Assembly (NCBI RefSeq): GCF_900102965.1
Contig: NZ_FNGM01000002.1
Span: 1 to 51,098, forward strand
DNA: 51,098 nt
Reading direction: 5' to 3'
Source: Paenibacillus jilunlii
GTDB taxonomy: Bacteria > Bacillota > Bacilli > Paenibacillales > Paenibacillaceae
This document shows, one piece after another, positions 34,825 to 44,009 of the stretch (the first letter of the stretch is position 1; every line of letters starts with the position of its first letter). Position numbers and translations under genes: made by a program. Below the pieces are notes generated by a model. It searched no databases. It was not told where the DNA came from and saw only the letters and a list, made by a program, of their open reading frames with translations.

Positions 34825-36705
34825 TTGAAAAAAATAGTCATTTTGGGCGGCGGCTACGGCGGCGTACTCACGGCTAAGAAACTGGCAAAGAAGTATAAGA
34901 ACAACAAAGATGTAGAAATCAAGCTGATCGACCGAAATCCTTATCACACTCTCTTGACTGAGCTGCATGAGGTATCTGCGAATCGTGCGCCTGAGGATTC
35001 AATCAAAGTTGACTTGAAGAAAATTTTCGCCGGTCTGAAAGTGGATGTTGTTCTGGATGAGATCAGCAATATTGATTTCAAAAACAAGAAGCTGAAATCC
35101 GACAAGGCAACCTATGCTTATGATTACCTGGTAATCGGCACAGGAAGCAAACCGACTTTCTTCGGAATTCCCGGAGCTGAAGAAAACACCTTCTCGTTCT
35201 GGTCCTACGATGACGCGGTTGCTCTCAAACGTCAAATCCGCGATATGTACACCCAAGCTGCCAGAGAAAAGAACCCTGCTGTCCGCCGCGCAATGCTGAC
35301 CTTCGTCATCATCGGTGCCGGTTTCACAGGTGTCGAGCTGGTTGGGGAAATGGCCGAGCAGCGCGATGAGCTGTGCAGAGAATTCTTCATTGATCCATCC
35401 GAAGTGCGGCTGATCGTTGCTGATATGGCGCCGAAGATTCTGCCTATCCTGCCGGATAAGCTGATTCAGAAGGCTGAAGCCCGCCTGCGCAAGCTGAAGG
35501 TCGAAATCGTGACCGGTGCCAAAATCACCGAAGTAGGCGAAGGCAGTGTGGCTCTCGGTGAGAAGAATGTCGTTGACGCCAAGACCATTGTCTGGACTGC
35601 CGGTGTCGAAGGCTCCGAAATCGTCGGCGGCCTTGAAGTACAGCAGCAGGGACGCAAACGCATCGTTACCAATGAACATCTGGAAAGTGTTGACCATAAG
35701 AACGTCTACGTTGTAGGGGACAACATCTTCTTTATTCCTGAAGGCGAAACCCGTCCGGTTCCACAGATGGTTGAAAATGCTGAACAGGCTGCTCCGCTCG
35801 TTGCCGGCAATATCGCCGCCGACATCAGCGGTACTGCCAAAAAAGCGTACAAACCGGGATTCCACGGTACGATGGTCTCCATCGGAAGCCGCTATGGTGT
35901 AGCTAACGTAGGTCTTCCAGGCAAGCTCTTCATGCTTACAGGCTTCATGGCTATGCTGTCCAAGCATTTTATCAATATGTTCTACCTGTCGCAAGTGGTA
36001 GGTTTTAACAAAGTATGGACTTATATGATGCATGAGTTCTTCCACGTGGAGAACCGCAAGAGCTTTGTCGGCGGCTACTTCTCCAAGCGTTCGCCGAACT
36101 TCTGGCTCGTTCCGCTCCGTATGCTGCTCGGGGGCATGTGGTTATATGAAGGGATCGATAAACTCAGAAAGATCTGGGTGGATCCGGACAAGATCTTCCT
36201 GATTCCTGCTGCCCCATTCGCTACGGATGCCGCTTCATCAGCGAGTGTGGCTGTAGATGCTGTAAAAACAACAGTAGATGCACAGTCTGCGGCTTCCGCA
36301 GTTTCCACTGCCAAAGAAGCTGTATCGGCTCTTCCAGTACCAGGCTTTGTGTATGACATTACGAACTGGTTCATGGATCTGATGTTTTACAACAATGACG
36401 GAAGTTATACCTTCCTGGCTAAATGGTTCCAAATCGGCATGGTTTGTGCCGAAATCGTCTTTGGCATTATGCTTATCGTAGGTCTCTTCACTGCCATTTC
36501 TTCACTTGCCACCATTGCCATGGCAGTCATGATATGGTCCACCAAGATGGCAGCGACAGAAATGCTCTGGTACGTTGGAGCAGCTATCGCATGCATCGGC
36601 GGATCGGGCAGCGTCTTCGGCCTGGACTACTATGTCCTGCCTTGGCTCAAGAAGCACTGGAAACGAATCCCGCTTGTGCGGCGTTGGTATTTATATACCG
36701 ACTGA
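34825..36705 (+). CDS. ndh2: Type II NADH dehydrogenase with C-terminal membrane extension (Ndh2, FLEET type)
   Basis: The 626-residue flavoprotein has the FAD motif ILGGGYGG (6-13), the NADH motif VIIGAGFTGVE (161-171) and the second FAD contact VYVVGDN (294-300). An extra C-terminal region of about 200 residues has membrane helices near 426-446, 533-557, 560-578 and 583-600. Listeria Ndh2, which feeds electrons into the extracellular pathway, has the same long form, whereas ordinary Ndh has about 400 residues. Between the membrane segments an Ala/Ser/Val-rich stretch (464-505) is inserted. The TTG start has GAGGTG 8 bases upstream. It lies just after pplA. Confidence 0.88.
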   Translation: MKKIVILGGGYGGVLTAKKLAKKYKNNKDVEIKLIDRNPYHTLLTELHEVSANRAPEDSIKVDLKKIFAGLKVDVVLDEISNIDFKNKKLKSDKATYAYDYLVIGTGSKPTFFGIPGAEENTFSFWSYDDAVALKRQIRDMYTQAAREKNPAVRRAMLTFVIIGAGFTGVELVGEMAEQRDELCREFFIDPSEVRLIVADMAPKILPILPDKLIQKAEARLRKLKVEIVTGAKITEVGEGSVALGEKNVVDAKTIVWTAGVEGSEIVGGLEVQQQGRKRIVTNEHLESVDHKNVYVVGDNIFFIPEGETRPVPQMVENAEQAAPLVAGNIAADISGTAKKAYKPGFHGTMVSIGSRYGVANVGLPGKLFMLTGFMAMLSKHFINMFYLSQVVGFNKVWTYMMHEFFHVENRKSFVGGYFSKRSPNFWLVPLRMLLGGMWLYEGIDKLRKIWVDPDKIFLIPAAPFATDAASSASVAVDAVKTTVDAQSAASAVSTAKEAVSALPVPGFVYDITNWFMDLMFYNNDGSYTFLAKWFQIGMVCAEIVFGIMLIVGLFTAISSLATIAMAVMIWSTKMAATEMLWYVGAAIACIGGSGSVFGLDYYVLPWLKKHWKRIPLVRRWYLYTD

Positions 36706-36801
36706 TACCCCCTGCTGTTTAGCGTTTCTGACGCCGTTTAATTAAGTATATCAGCAACTTATGTGTTTTTTATGTTGCTGCAGCTGAATATGATGTTCTT
36801 A

Positions 36802-36831
36802 AGAGTAATGTGTCCATGGACACATTACTCT
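36802..36831. promoter_or_regulatory. 30-bp perfect palindrome between ndh2 and the HepS-like gene
   Basis: Two 15-base arms (AGAGTAATGTGTCCA and its complement) meet without a loop, followed by CCTTATTTATTAAGG, itself nearly palindromic. No T-run follows, so a protein-binding site or RNA-processing hairpin is more likely than a terminator. A further hairpin with arms CAGCAAC/GTTGCTG lies just upstream, near 36750-36780. Confidence 0.65.
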
Positions 36832-36995
36832 CCTTATTTATTAAGGTTTAGGCTTGATCAACAGATTAATAGTATACTTCTTCAGCCGACAGGGGCTCTT
36901 GAAACCGTCCCGGGTCTGGTTTTAACAAAGGGTTTTGTAGGGATAATCAAGGCTATGGTTGCTTCCGGCAAAACCGACAAGAAGGAGAGAATCTT

Positions 36996-37445
36996 GTGAA
37001 CAGAAAACTAATGGAAGACAGCTTCCGGTTGCTTCAGGCTGAAATGTCACCGATCGCCGGAATTCAGTTGCATCTCTCTCCGGCAGAATGTGAGCAGTTG
37101 TTCTCGGTACTGGAACGTCATGATCTGGAATATGACCGCAAAGTCCATTTGCTAGGTATTTATATCATTCTTACTGTGGCGGCTGAGCGCCATATGGAAT
37201 GTGCCCCACATCATCCTGACCTGACCCGCAACATTTTGGATGGAGATTATTTGTACAGCTTTTATTTGCAACTCGCGGTGAAATACCGTGAACTGGACCT
37301 GGTTGCTTACCTGGCGCCTTCGATTAAAAAAATGCAAATCGCGCGGTCAAATGGAGACTTCGCGGATCAAAATCCGGCGGCGGGCATTGAAGAGTTCCTG
37401 ATTCAGGAGCAAAGGCCGCAAAGCCGCACAAGCAAAGCCATTTGA
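36996..37445 (+). CDS. HepS-like accessory protein of polyprenyl diphosphate synthase (probable)
   Basis: The 149-residue protein has a C-terminal half (ILDGDYLYSFYLQLAV, then APSIKKMQIARSNG) resembling component I of heptaprenyl diphosphate synthase (HepS), where a GDY motif and following helices are conserved. It is shorter than HepS (about 250 residues) and lacks a metal-binding site, as expected for a regulatory subunit. The gene ends 18 bases before the start of the catalytic synthase gene. The GTG start has AAGGAG 8 bases upstream. Function is inferred from the partner gene. Confidence 0.6.
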   Translation: MNRKLMEDSFRLLQAEMSPIAGIQLHLSPAECEQLFSVLERHDLEYDRKVHLLGIYIILTVAAERHMECAPHHPDLTRNILDGDYLYSFYLQLAVKYRELDLVAYLAPSIKKMQIARSNGDFADQNPAAGIEEFLIQEQRPQSRTSKAI

Positions 37446-37463
37446 CAGGTGGGAACCCAAACG

Positions 37464-38444
37464 ATGAAGCTGCATGAAGCCTTAAATATAGACCTGGACG
37501 AAATTAACCATGAAATTCAGAATATTGTGGCCCGTGATAAAGACGTACCCAAAAAGTCACAGCTCGCGAAGAGCATTCTGGAGCTGACCGGCTCCGGGGG
37601 AAAACGTCTCCGGCCGCTGATGGTCATCGTCGGCAGCCGTTTTGGACGCAAGCCCTCAGGACGGAGAACGCTTCAATTATCTGCTGCTGCGGAATTTATT
37701 CACGCTGCCTCATTAATTCATGACGATATTATTGATAATGCCGAACTGCGGCGGGGCACTCCTGCCCTGCATACCAAGACTGGTGTGCTCTCCGCAGTCC
37801 ATATCGGGAATTATATGTCTGCCCGGGTGATTGAGCTGCTCAGCAAATATACCGGTGACAAAAACCGTTATGTCCATGACTTGTCTTCCGTGGCTACAGC
37901 CCAGCTGTGCCTGGGAGAATATCAGCAAATGGAGCATGCCTACGACTATAATCTTACTTTTGATGAGTACCTGGAGAAGTCCCGCAACAAAACAGCCATG
38001 CTGATGGCCACCTGCCTGCGGGTGGGCGCACTTTCTACAGAGAGCCCGGAAGATGTCGCGGGCCTGCTCTATAACTTTGGCGAGGCGCTGGGCATGTCTT
38101 TTCAAATCCAGGATGATCTGCTTGACTTCACTCAGTCCGCCGATGTGCTTGGCAAGCCTGCCGGGAGCGACCTCCGCAATGGGCAGGTTACCCTTCCTGT
38201 ACTTTTTGCCCTGCAGGACCCTGAACTGGCGCCAATCATCCGCACCATTGGCCCTGCCTCTTCAGAGGAAGAGGTGGCTCATGTGCTGGCTCTGATTAAC
38301 CGCAGCGACGCCCTGGCCCGTACCGAGGAGGTCAGCCAGGATTATCTCGATCAGGCTGCCGCAATTATCCAACGGCTCTCCAGCTACCCGGCACATGCCG
38401 ATCTTGAGACCTTGCTGCAGTATTTTGCCGGACGCGACCGTTGA
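37464..38444 (+). CDS. dmkB: Polyprenyl diphosphate synthase (HepT/DmkB-like)
   Basis: The 326-residue enzyme has the two aspartate-rich motifs DDIID (87-91) and DDLLD (217-221), with GGKRLRP near the N-terminus. It adds isopentenyl units to make the quinone side chain. Listeria has such a second synthase (DmkB) in its extracellular electron transfer locus, used for a separate demethylmenaquinone pool. The gene lies next to ndh2 and a HepS-like protein, which supports that role, although a general HepT function cannot be excluded. The ATG at 37464 has AGGTGG 12 bases upstream. Confidence 0.82.
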   Translation: MKLHEALNIDLDEINHEIQNIVARDKDVPKKSQLAKSILELTGSGGKRLRPLMVIVGSRFGRKPSGRRTLQLSAAAEFIHAASLIHDDIIDNAELRRGTPALHTKTGVLSAVHIGNYMSARVIELLSKYTGDKNRYVHDLSSVATAQLCLGEYQQMEHAYDYNLTFDEYLEKSRNKTAMLMATCLRVGALSTESPEDVAGLLYNFGEALGMSFQIQDDLLDFTQSADVLGKPAGSDLRNGQVTLPVLFALQDPELAPIIRTIGPASSEEEVAHVLALINRSDALARTEEVSQDYLDQAAAIIQRLSSYPAHADLETLLQYFAGRDR

Positions 38445-38445
38445 T

Positions 38446-38650
38446 TCAACATCTAGGTGCATCCGCGGCGCCGGCCCACCTTGTGTGTTGGCGAAACTGC
38501 TGGCGACGATGCCAACGGATTCGTAAAACCTTATCGCGTTCGGGTTGGCGGTCACCTCTACACGCATGCCGCCCAATGTCTTCGATCAGAGCACTCGCGG
38601 CGCCTTGGCGCATCCAGTCAGGATCAGTGAACATGAGTGTATGCTGCCCT
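38446..38650 (-). pseudogene. Remnant of a GNAT acetyltransferase
   Basis: On the minus strand the frame reading FTDPDWMRQGAASALIEDIG, then after a frameshift GMRVEVTANPNAIRFYESVG and GGPAPRMHLDVES, together match the C-terminal half of a GNAT protein. The N-terminal half is missing and one frameshift separates the two parts. No start codon with a binding site is present. It overlaps the terminator region of the dmkB transcript. Confidence 0.75.
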
Positions 38651-38661
38651 TTAGCTAAATG

Positions 38662-38706
38662 AAAAATAGGGCAGCTGCCAGATCGCAAGCTACCCTTTGG
38701 TTTATT
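38662..38706. terminator. Hairpin terminator between convergent units
   Basis: AGGG-C-AGCT pairs with AGCT-A-CCCT, with TTTGGTTTATTT on the plus strand and TATTTTTC on the minus strand, so it can end both the dmkB unit and the small kinase gene. An alternative hairpin, GCTGCCCT at 38643 with AGGGCAGC at 38668, overlaps it. Confidence 0.65.
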
Positions 38707-38726
38707 TAACTAAAGTTCCCTCTACT

Positions 38727-39212
38727 TCAAGCATATTGTTGAACCCAATCTTTTATCTGAGAGGCAACTTCGGTTACATCAGTATCCGTTGTATCAATAG
38801 TAGGCATAGGTGGGTTATAGACCTCATCAGCAATTTCAAGCAATCGTTTTGCAAAGTTTATGTGGTTTTGAATCTCTTCCTCTGGCCAACCTCTTAGATG
38901 TAGACGTTTTTCGCGAGTTTCTTCATCACAATGTAGGTTTAGATAATATACATGCTTAAAAAAAGGAACGTCTGCACATTTTTCAATATCCCAAGGCATC
39001 ATTGTTCCGCATATTATAGTCATGCGTCCACTTTGAGCGATATTTAGCGCAACTCTCAGCCAAATATTTCGCATTTTCTCCCAATCGTGTCCAATAAATT
39101 CAACAAGATTATCAGGGTCAAAAATATCAAAATCAGGCATCATCCTCCGCAGTTCCTTGATGACGTATGTCTTCCCAGACCCACTTGCACCTGTTACGAT
39201 AAATAAAGGCAC
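38727..39212 (-). CDS. P-loop kinase-like AAA protein
   Basis: The 161-residue protein has Walker A GASGSGKT (residues 8-15) near its N-terminus and a later lid-like RLHLRGWPEEEIQ. This resembles small nucleoside or antibiotic kinases such as the ATP-binding AAA_33 group. The substrate cannot be told. The GTG start at 39212 has only a weak binding site, so the start is uncertain. It is a single gene lying against the direction of the electron transfer cluster, next to the GNAT remnant, and could have been acquired. Confidence 0.7.
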   Translation of the reverse strand: MPLFIVTGASGSGKTYVIKELRRMMPDFDIFDPDNLVEFIGHDWEKMRNIWLRVALNIAQSGRMTIICGTMMPWDIEKCADVPFFKHVYYLNLHCDEETREKRLHLRGWPEEEIQNHINFAKRLLEIADEVYNPPMPTIDTTDTDVTEVASQIKDWVQQYA

Positions 39213-39772
39213 TTTGCTTTCGATTGTTATAACCTCATCTCATCTAAATATACTTCAGTTTCTTTATATCCCAGAGATACTATGCCGATGTTGCAACTAT
39301 AACATCTCCCAACCGAAAACAAGGGTAGAAGACTGCTATAACTATTCTGCCCGTGAGTTTAATGAAGAGTAACACTAATTCGGCTGAAAGTGGTCATATA
39401 GGATGAATAGGCATGAATTAGGTGTACAAATTCCCACTATATCCTTCTATAGCCATGATTCCAGCGAGATTAGTTTTACTTTTTCCACTTAACTTCAGTT
39501 CCTGATGAGCTTCATGGTGTTCCCCAAGCTTTCAAGTTCTCAGTCCAACTCATATAGCAGATTTTCAGCTGTGTTATTCCATGGGCCGCGAGTAAAGCGG
39601 ATTCCTCTCAAATGCTTCACCTTTGAACAGGGGCCTGCATGGGCCGAGTTCAAACAACGCATTACATAGCCCAGGAAAGCCGCGATCTAATCGAAAACAT
39701 CTGCAGACGGGCAGCGGCCGGAAGTCCAAACATTCCTCGGAGCGGAGCCTCTCCTAACCGATTTCCCCCACC
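39213..39772. other. 560-base intergenic region with two repeat elements
   Basis: Two diverged elements of the 51-bp family face each other at 39369-39393 (CACTAATTCGGCTGAAAGTGG) and 39415-39439 (AATTAGGTGTACAAATTCCC). The rest, including 39450-39770, shows no frame with a ribosome binding site and no recognised structure. Confidence 0.6.
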
Positions 39773-40654
39773 CTAGCTAACATAAAAATAATCAATCAGC
39801 GTGCACAGCAATATCACCATACTGATCACCTGATTCAAATTATAGGAAGCCACCTTCATCAGCCGCCGGTTATGCGGCTTAATAATCCGGTGCTCCGTCA
39901 TCAAGAGCAGGGTGGCGATGCCGATGCCGACCAGGTACATCCAGCCCAGATCGCGCCAGAGGTACAGGAACAGCAGCAGCAGGATCATGATGAAGTGCAG
40001 CCCTTTGGAAATGCGCAGCGCATTTTCCAGTCCGAAGAAGCTGGGGATCGACCACAGGCCATTCCGGCGGTCAAAATCGATATCCTGCGTGCCATAGATA
40101 ATATCAAAGCCGGCGATCCAGAGCATAACCACCGTCCCGATTACAAACGGCGTGAACGCAATATTCCCCGTTACTGCAAACCAGGCGCCAATCGGCGCCG
40201 AAGCAATTACGAAGCCAAGATAGAGGTGGCTTAAGAACGTGAAGCGTTTGGTATAGGAATAACTGGAGATCAGGACGATGGCCACCGGCGACAGCAGCAG
40301 ACAGAGCAGATTCAGCATGCCGGAGGCGACAATGAACAAGGCATAGTTGATGATGATGAAAAAGATAACTTCCTTTTCCGCCAGCAGCTGCTGCGGCAGA
40401 TGCCGGTGCGCGGTGCGCGGATTTTTCCCGTCAAAGGTACGGTCGACGAGACGATTGAAGGCGTTGGCGCCGTTCCGCGCCCCGATTAGAGCAATCAGTC
40501 CCCACAGCATCATGTGGCCGGACGGCCAGCCTCCCGCCGCCCAGACCATCGAGATGATGGCAAAGGGCAAGGAAAACAGCGTGTGGGAAAACATCACCAG
40601 CTCGCTGAACATTTTCAGCTTAAGCGCAGAGGTTTTGACAGCGTTTAAGATCAT
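39773..40654 (-). CDS. UbiA-family polyprenyltransferase (MqnP/UbiA-like)
   Basis: The 293-residue protein has about eight membrane helices and the prenyl-diphosphate binding motif NAFNRLVDRTFDGKNPRT plus the second Asp-rich DIIYGTQDIDFDRRNGL. It moves a polyprenyl chain to an aromatic ring in quinone synthesis. Sequence style is that of MqnP/UbiA-other proteins rather than MenA. In Listeria a prenyltransferase (DmkA) belongs to the extracellular electron transfer set, so this gene is a candidate for that role. It starts 1 base after the aminotransferase stop. AGGAAG lies 6 bases before the ATG. Confidence 0.82.
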   Translation of the reverse strand: MILNAVKTSALKLKMFSELVMFSHTLFSLPFAIISMVWAAGGWPSGHMMLWGLIALIGARNGANAFNRLVDRTFDGKNPRTAHRHLPQQLLAEKEVIFFIIINYALFIVASGMLNLLCLLLSPVAIVLISSYSYTKRFTFLSHLYLGFVIASAPIGAWFAVTGNIAFTPFVIGTVVMLWIAGFDIIYGTQDIDFDRRNGLWSIPSFFGLENALRISKGLHFIMILLLLFLYLWRDLGWMYLVGIGIATLLLMTEHRIIKPHNRRLMKVASYNLNQVISMVILLCTLIDYFYVS

Positions 40655-40655
40655 A

Positions 40656-41957
40656 TTATTCTTCCTTTTCTGTGGAAACTTGCAGCAGTACTTCATTCAA
40701 GGCAATAAGCATCCCGTCGACATCTTCAGAGGTAATGACCAGCGGCGGCTGGAAGGCCAGGACGTTGCGGCCTATGCCGTTTTTGCCGATCAGATAACCG
40801 CGGTCCTTCATCGCTTCGAGCACATTGTCGGTCAGTTCAGCTGATCCGGCAGCGTCCGGACCCGCCAGTTCCGCACCCAGCATCAGTCCGGTTCCGCGCA
40901 CATCAGTGATCATTCCCGGATAACGTTCCTGAAGCGATTCAAGGCCTTTCTTCAGGTGCGAACCAAGCTCAGCCGCACGCTCCGGCAGACGTTCGTCACG
41001 GATATAATCCAGTACCGCAAGTGCCGTAGCCGCCGATACAGGGTTGCCCCCGAACGTCGAAGCCGAAGGCCGGTTCAAGGACGCCGCAATTTCATCCGTT
41101 GTCGCAAAGGCAGCTACCGGGACCCCGTTGCCCAGCGCTTTGGCCATGCTGATAATATCCGGCACCACGCCAAAATGCTCCATGGCGAACATCGCACCCG
41201 TACGGCCGTAGCCCGTCTGTATCTCGTCGTCGATCAGCAGCACGCCGTACTGCTCCAGCAGCGTTTTGACTTCGCGGAAATACGCAGGGGCAGGCATAAT
41301 CATGCCCCCGTTCCCTTGAATCGGCTCTACAATCATGGCTGCAATCGTATCGCCCTTCTCCTTAAGCACCCGTTCCAGACTCTTTAGAGAAACGGCTGCA
41401 GCTTCATCCAGCGTAAGCTTAGGATCATAAGGCCGCTCAATAAACGTCACAGCTTCATCGAGGTATTGATCCGTTCTCCACATCTGCAGTCCGGTTACGC
41501 TCATCGTCAGATTGGTGCGTCCGTGCAGACCGCTCTCCAGAGCGATAAAGCCTTTGCGTCCGGTGTGCATTCTGGCCAGCAGCAGCGCCCCTTCATTGGC
41601 CTCGGACCCGCTGTTGACGAAGAAGCTGCGGCGCAGCTTCCCCGGCAGTACCTCCTCCAGCCGCTCGGCCAAGTCCACATTCGGCTGCGTAAGATAGACC
41701 GTTGAGGTATGCTGGAGCTGCTGAAGCTGTGCAATAGTACGCGCCGTAATCACCGGGTTGCAATGCCCGCAGGCGACAACCGATACTCCGGCAAAAAAGT
41801 CCGTATATTGCTTGCCGTTCTCATCATAGACAAATTGCATGCTGCCGCGTACAAGCTGCGGTGCATCGCGGTAAAAATGTGCAGTGCAGGGATAGAAATA
41901 AGCTTTTCTTTTGGCGGCAACCGCTGTTCTTCCGATGACCGTCTCTTCTTGCTTCAT
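40656..41957 (-). CDS. Class III aminotransferase (aspartate aminotransferase family, AGXT2-like)
   Basis: The 433-residue PLP enzyme has the class III motifs [28 protein letters not shown], the metal-free cofactor contact [13 protein letters not shown] and the catalytic lysine in [10 protein letters not shown]. The exact substrate (alanine-glyoxylate, GABA or another omega-amino compound) cannot be told. It has AAGGAG upstream of the ATG and its own promoter, and is coupled to the prenyltransferase gene with a 1-base gap, so they are probably co-transcribed although no shared pathway is obvious. Confidence 0.9.
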   Translation of the reverse strand: MKQEETVIGRTAVAAKRKAYFYPCTAHFYRDAPQLVRGSMQFVYDENGKQYTDFFAGVSVVACGHCNPVITARTIAQLQQLQHTSTVYLTQPNVDLAERLEEVLPGKLRRSFFVNSGSEANEGALLLARMHTGRKGFIALESGLHGRTNLTMSVTGLQMWRTDQYLDEAVTFIERPYDPKLTLDEAAAVSLKSLERVLKEKGDTIAAMIVEPIQGNGGMIMPAPAYFREVKTLLEQYGVLLIDDEIQTGYGRTGAMFAMEHFGVVPDIISMAKALGNGVPVAAFATTDEIAASLNRPSASTFGGNPVSAATALAVLDYIRDERLPERAAELGSHLKKGLESLQERYPGMITDVRGTGLMLGAELAGPDAAGSAELTDNVLEAMKDRGYLIGKNGIGRNVLAFQPPLVITSEDVDGMLIALNEVLLQVSTEKEE

Positions 41958-42024
41958 GATGGGTTCCCTCTCCTTCAGGCATAACTTGTGAAAAAAATAA
42001 CTTATCAGTCTACCACTTATTGTT

Positions 42025-42053
42025 ATTATACGCTCTATCCTAGTATTTTAAAA
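42025..42053 (-). promoter_or_regulatory. Promoter of the aminotransferase-prenyltransferase unit
   Basis: On the minus strand TTTTAA and TATAAT are separated by 17 bases, about 70 bases before the ATG. The -10 is perfect, the -35 weak. Confidence 0.55.
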
Positions 42054-42063
42054 TTTAAATATA

Positions 42064-43989
42064 TTAATTAAACTGCAGAGATCCCAGCGTATAACCTGCA
42101 TAAACAGGCGTAAGCCCGCCCAGTAAATCCTCCTGCTGATCAGTACCGCCTATGGCAGCCTGGTAGGCAGCAATGATTGTCCGCAGCTCTTCCGTGCTGT
42201 ATGTGGCACCTTCGATCCGGAAGCTGGCAATGCCCAGTCCGCTCATTTCTTTCAGCATAGGCAAGTAGCAGAGTTCTTTGGAGAAGAGCAGATGGCAGCG
42301 GCCGTATTGGTCGCGGTAGACCGGATTTTCGCCTTTGTCGGTTTTGAGCACCAGCACATCGTTGCTGACATAGCGGTTATCCTCTTCAGCGATAGGCTCC
42401 ATCACCTCGGTATTTTCGTAAAGATCATGCTCCATGTACATCAATGCCGGTGTCCCGTGGACAACAACCTCAAGCGGCAGATCACAGCGTGAAGTGAAGG
42501 CGGCAAAATGCTCCATCGTCATCTCGGGCGATACCGTAAGCTTTTCCAGCCCCAGTCCGGCGTAGAGCCCTGCAGAAAGGTGATTGTAGACATTCAAATT
42601 AACATCGCCGATCATCGGATAACCCGCAGCTCTGTAACGCCGAATCGCTCCCAGATTGGTAATTATCAGCCCGTCAATAGGCAGGCGTTCTCCGTTCAGC
42701 AAGTGATCATATTGGTTAAAATGCAGCTCGTTCATCATCCGCGGCAATCCGAGATACAGCTTGGTCTGTCCCTTAACCGCTCCAAGCTCTTTAATATCCT
42801 GCTTCGTAAACGGACGGTCCGGTTCAAATACATCTCCTGGCAGATACAGGCTGTCTGCGCCCATTTCGATGACCAGCCGGGCTTGCGCCATGTTGTTTAC
42901 ACGCACAGCCAGTTCCGGTTTTGCTTTCGGTGCTTTCCCTGCCTGGGCCAGACGTTCGCGCAGCTCCAGCACACGGGACTCGGACAGCTCGCGTTCGGCT
43001 GTTGGTGTACTGAATACCTTGCCTGTGCTGTAGAACTTGCCTGTACCTTCGTAACGGCGGTTAATATTCGCCAGACCCGGTTTGCCAAAAGCGTAGGCAG
43101 TGGAAAAATCACGTTTGCGGTTTTTGTACAGCTCCTTGGAGTCCACTGTGCGGTCAAAGCCGATAGGATCTTCGATATAACGGTCAATCGCGTCACTGTA
43201 GCTGTTTACCAGCGAGACCATGAATTCCTTATCGCGCATCCGGCCTTCGATTTTGAAAGAGGTAATCCCCGATTCGATCAGCTCCGGAAGATGCTCATAC
43301 ATGAACATATCCTTGACGGCCAGCGGATATTCCGCCGGGAACACATACCCGTCACGTTTAATCCGGTAATCCCACCGGCAAGGCTTCATACATTTGCCCC
43401 GGTTGCTGCTCATGCCGAAGACCTGGGAGCTGAAGTAGCAGTTCGCACCGTGTACAGAACACATATCGCCATGAACGAAGTATTCCAGCTCCATGCCGCT
43501 TTGCTGACCCAGCAGCTTGGCCGTCTGCAGATCCATTTCCCGCGAGGTCACCACCCGGCTTACTCCTAGATCACGCAGAGCATAAATCATCTCCAGATTG
43601 TGCACATTCATCATGACAGAAGCGTGGACAGGAACGGTAAGCCCCATCTCACGGATCAGCTCCAGCACGGCCATATCCTGAACGATCAACGCATCCGGAC
43701 GGGCCTCGTCCAGAAACTTCAGGTAAGCTCTGGCTTCCTCCACATCGTCTTCGCTGAAAAGATTGTTTACGGTGATATATACTTTTTTATCCAGTTTATG
43801 GGCCATAGCAAGGGCTTCAATAATTTCTTCATGCGATAGATTATAGCCTTTGCGCATCATTCTCATATTAAGTACAGGACCGCCAAAATACACTGCATCA
43901 CAGCCCGACTCTACTACTGCTTGGAAAATATCAAACGTTCCCGCAGGTGCGAGCAGTTCAATTTCTTTACCGTTAAAAAATCTTGCCAT
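42064..43989 (-). CDS. Peptidase U32 family protein, two U32-type domains
   Basis: The 641-residue protein has an N-terminal U32 TIM-barrel with the cluster HGDMCSVHGANCYFSSQ and SNRGKCMKPCRWDY, whose cysteines probably hold an iron-sulfur cluster. A second, similar C-terminal half follows (from about 350). Relatives such as RlhA and TrhP hydroxylate rRNA or tRNA, so the name peptidase may be misleading. The start follows the ecfT stop by 20 bases, placing it at the end of the eetAB-ecf operon. AGGGGG precedes the ATG. Confidence 0.87.
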   Translation of the reverse strand: MARFFNGKEIELLAPAGTFDIFQAVVESGCDAVYFGGPVLNMRMMRKGYNLSHEEIIEALAMAHKLDKKVYITVNNLFSEDDVEEARAYLKFLDEARPDALIVQDMAVLELIREMGLTVPVHASVMMNVHNLEMIYALRDLGVSRVVTSREMDLQTAKLLGQQSGMELEYFVHGDMCSVHGANCYFSSQVFGMSSNRGKCMKPCRWDYRIKRDGYVFPAEYPLAVKDMFMYEHLPELIESGITSFKIEGRMRDKEFMVSLVNSYSDAIDRYIEDPIGFDRTVDSKELYKNRKRDFSTAYAFGKPGLANINRRYEGTGKFYSTGKVFSTPTAERELSESRVLELRERLAQAGKAPKAKPELAVRVNNMAQARLVIEMGADSLYLPGDVFEPDRPFTKQDIKELGAVKGQTKLYLGLPRMMNELHFNQYDHLLNGERLPIDGLIITNLGAIRRYRAAGYPMIGDVNLNVYNHLSAGLYAGLGLEKLTVSPEMTMEHFAAFTSRCDLPLEVVVHGTPALMYMEHDLYENTEVMEPIAEEDNRYVSNDVLVLKTDKGENPVYRDQYGRCHLLFSKELCYLPMLKEMSGLGIASFRIEGATYSTEELRTIIAAYQAAIGGTDQQEDLLGGLTPVYAGYTLGSLQFN

Positions 43990-44009
43990 TCCCTATTCCC
44001 CCTAAAATA

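Noticed and set aside
42508..43569. 353-codon plus-strand frame
   Set aside because: It is antisense to the U32 protein gene, whose domains are clear; the frame is a mirror of codon bias.
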